Source of the DNA: Sinorhizobium mexicanum
Lineage (GTDB): Bacteria > Pseudomonadota > Alphaproteobacteria > Rhizobiales > Rhizobiaceae
Reading direction: 5' to 3'
DNA length: 64,000 nucleotides
NCBI RefSeq assembly: GCF_013488225.1
Contig: NZ_CP041241.1
Span: 248,001 to 312,000 of the forward strand
The translations under genes were made by a program, and so were the position numbers. Below are positions 63,757 to 64,000 of the stretch, one piece after another (within the stretch, counting starts at the first letter, position 1; each line of letters opens with the position of its first letter). A model generated the notes under the pieces. The model worked only from the letters and a program-made list of their open reading frames with translations. It searched no databases and was not told where the DNA came from.

Positions 63757-64000
63757 ATTCGCACCGACCGTCGGCGTCTCGACGACGCGCCCCTCCGACA
63801 TGCCGGACGATCATGCGGCCCTTCCGGTCTGGAACGCGGAGAATTGGTTTTACGAGGACTGGCCGGTCGGTCAGCGCATTCGTTCGTTGCGCAGGACGAT
63901 CTCGGAGAGCGACAGCCACCTGTTCAACACGCTGGTCGTCGACATTCACCCTTACGTCCAGGATCAGATGTTCGCGGAGCGCGAAGGAATTTTCGGTCGT
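63749..64000 (+). CDS. MaoC-like dehydratase, N-terminal part (runs off window)
   Basis: 84 codons are visible and the frame is open at the window end. NWFYEDWPVGQRIRSLRRTI, followed by SESDSHLFNTLVVDIHPYVQ and DQMFAEREGIFG, matches the N-terminal hot-dog domain of MaoC/R-hydratase family proteins (EDF-VGQ-IRS-RTITE-D pattern). AGGA lies 7 bases before ATG 63749. MaoC proteins hydrate enoyl-CoA thioesters or, in some branches, act on mesaconyl-type CoA, so this links to the CoA-transferase and crotonase genes in the region. The rest of the gene and its operon are outside the window. Confidence 0.85.
   Translation, partial: MNEFAPTVGVSTTRPSDMPDDHAALPVWNAENWFYEDWPVGQRIRSLRRTISESDSHLFNTLVVDIHPYVQDQMFAEREGIFGR

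Overview
The window reads as GC-rich alphaproteobacterial DNA, most like a Rhizobiales/Rhizobiaceae accessory replicon or a chromosomal catabolic region. The reasons are the density of ABC uptake operons with DeoR, LacI, GntR, IclR and LysR regulators, an FMN riboswitch ahead of a stand-alone ribB, an oxyR-katG divergon, and rhizobial-style sugar cassettes with a DUF2291 lipoprotein. No rRNA, tRNA, CRISPR array, phage gene or insertion sequence was seen. The organism is inferred, not proven.

Layout. (1) 1-10270: a GntR regulator cut by the window edge faces an operon of RidA, a polar amino-acid ABC transporter (ATPase, two permeases, binding protein), HyuA and HyuB (hydantoinase/oxoprolinase family), a class I aminotransferase and a KdgD-type dehydratase. 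Two copies of a 15-bp palindrome surround the likely operon promoter. (2) 10290-11817: a decayed glutathione S-transferase and ribB with its FMN riboswitch. (3) 11910-21652: a sugar cassette with an FGGY kinase, a transketolase split into two subunits and a xylose-isomerase-like TIM barrel, divergent from a ribose-type ABC transporter with a DUF2291 lipoprotein and a DeoR regulator. The gene set matches the published non-oxidative D-apiose pathway. (4) 22116-26063: a sulfonate-type ABC transporter with an FMNH2-dependent monooxygenase (organosulfur scavenging). (5) 26472-31901: an EamA exporter divergent from a LysR regulator, and oxyR divergent from katG. (6) 31925-39578: a small charged protein, a peptide/nickel-type ABC operon, and a divergent IclR regulator with an RraA-like aldolase.

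(7) 40042-64000 is the least explained part. A LacI regulator faces a forward run of oxidoreductase, TIM barrel, DUF4432 epimerase-like protein, SDR, beta-propeller lactonase and a second LacI regulator. A reverse operon follows: M24 metallopeptidase homologue, two sugar permeases, an RbsA-type ATPase broken into two genes, and a binding protein. Divergent from it is a long forward operon: class III CoA-transferase, a solute-binding-protein-fold protein with no export signal, a crotonase lacking one usual catalytic Glu, a second sugar ABC transporter, an MHS permease and a XylX-like FAH-family hydratase. A MaoC dehydratase then runs off the end. Two LacI-type operators 73 bp apart (seven helical turns) sit in the divergent promoter region and probably control both operons. 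The enzymes suggest oxidation of a sugar or sugar acid to a lactone, hydrolysis and dehydration, linked to CoA-thioester chemistry. The substrate cannot be read from the sequence.
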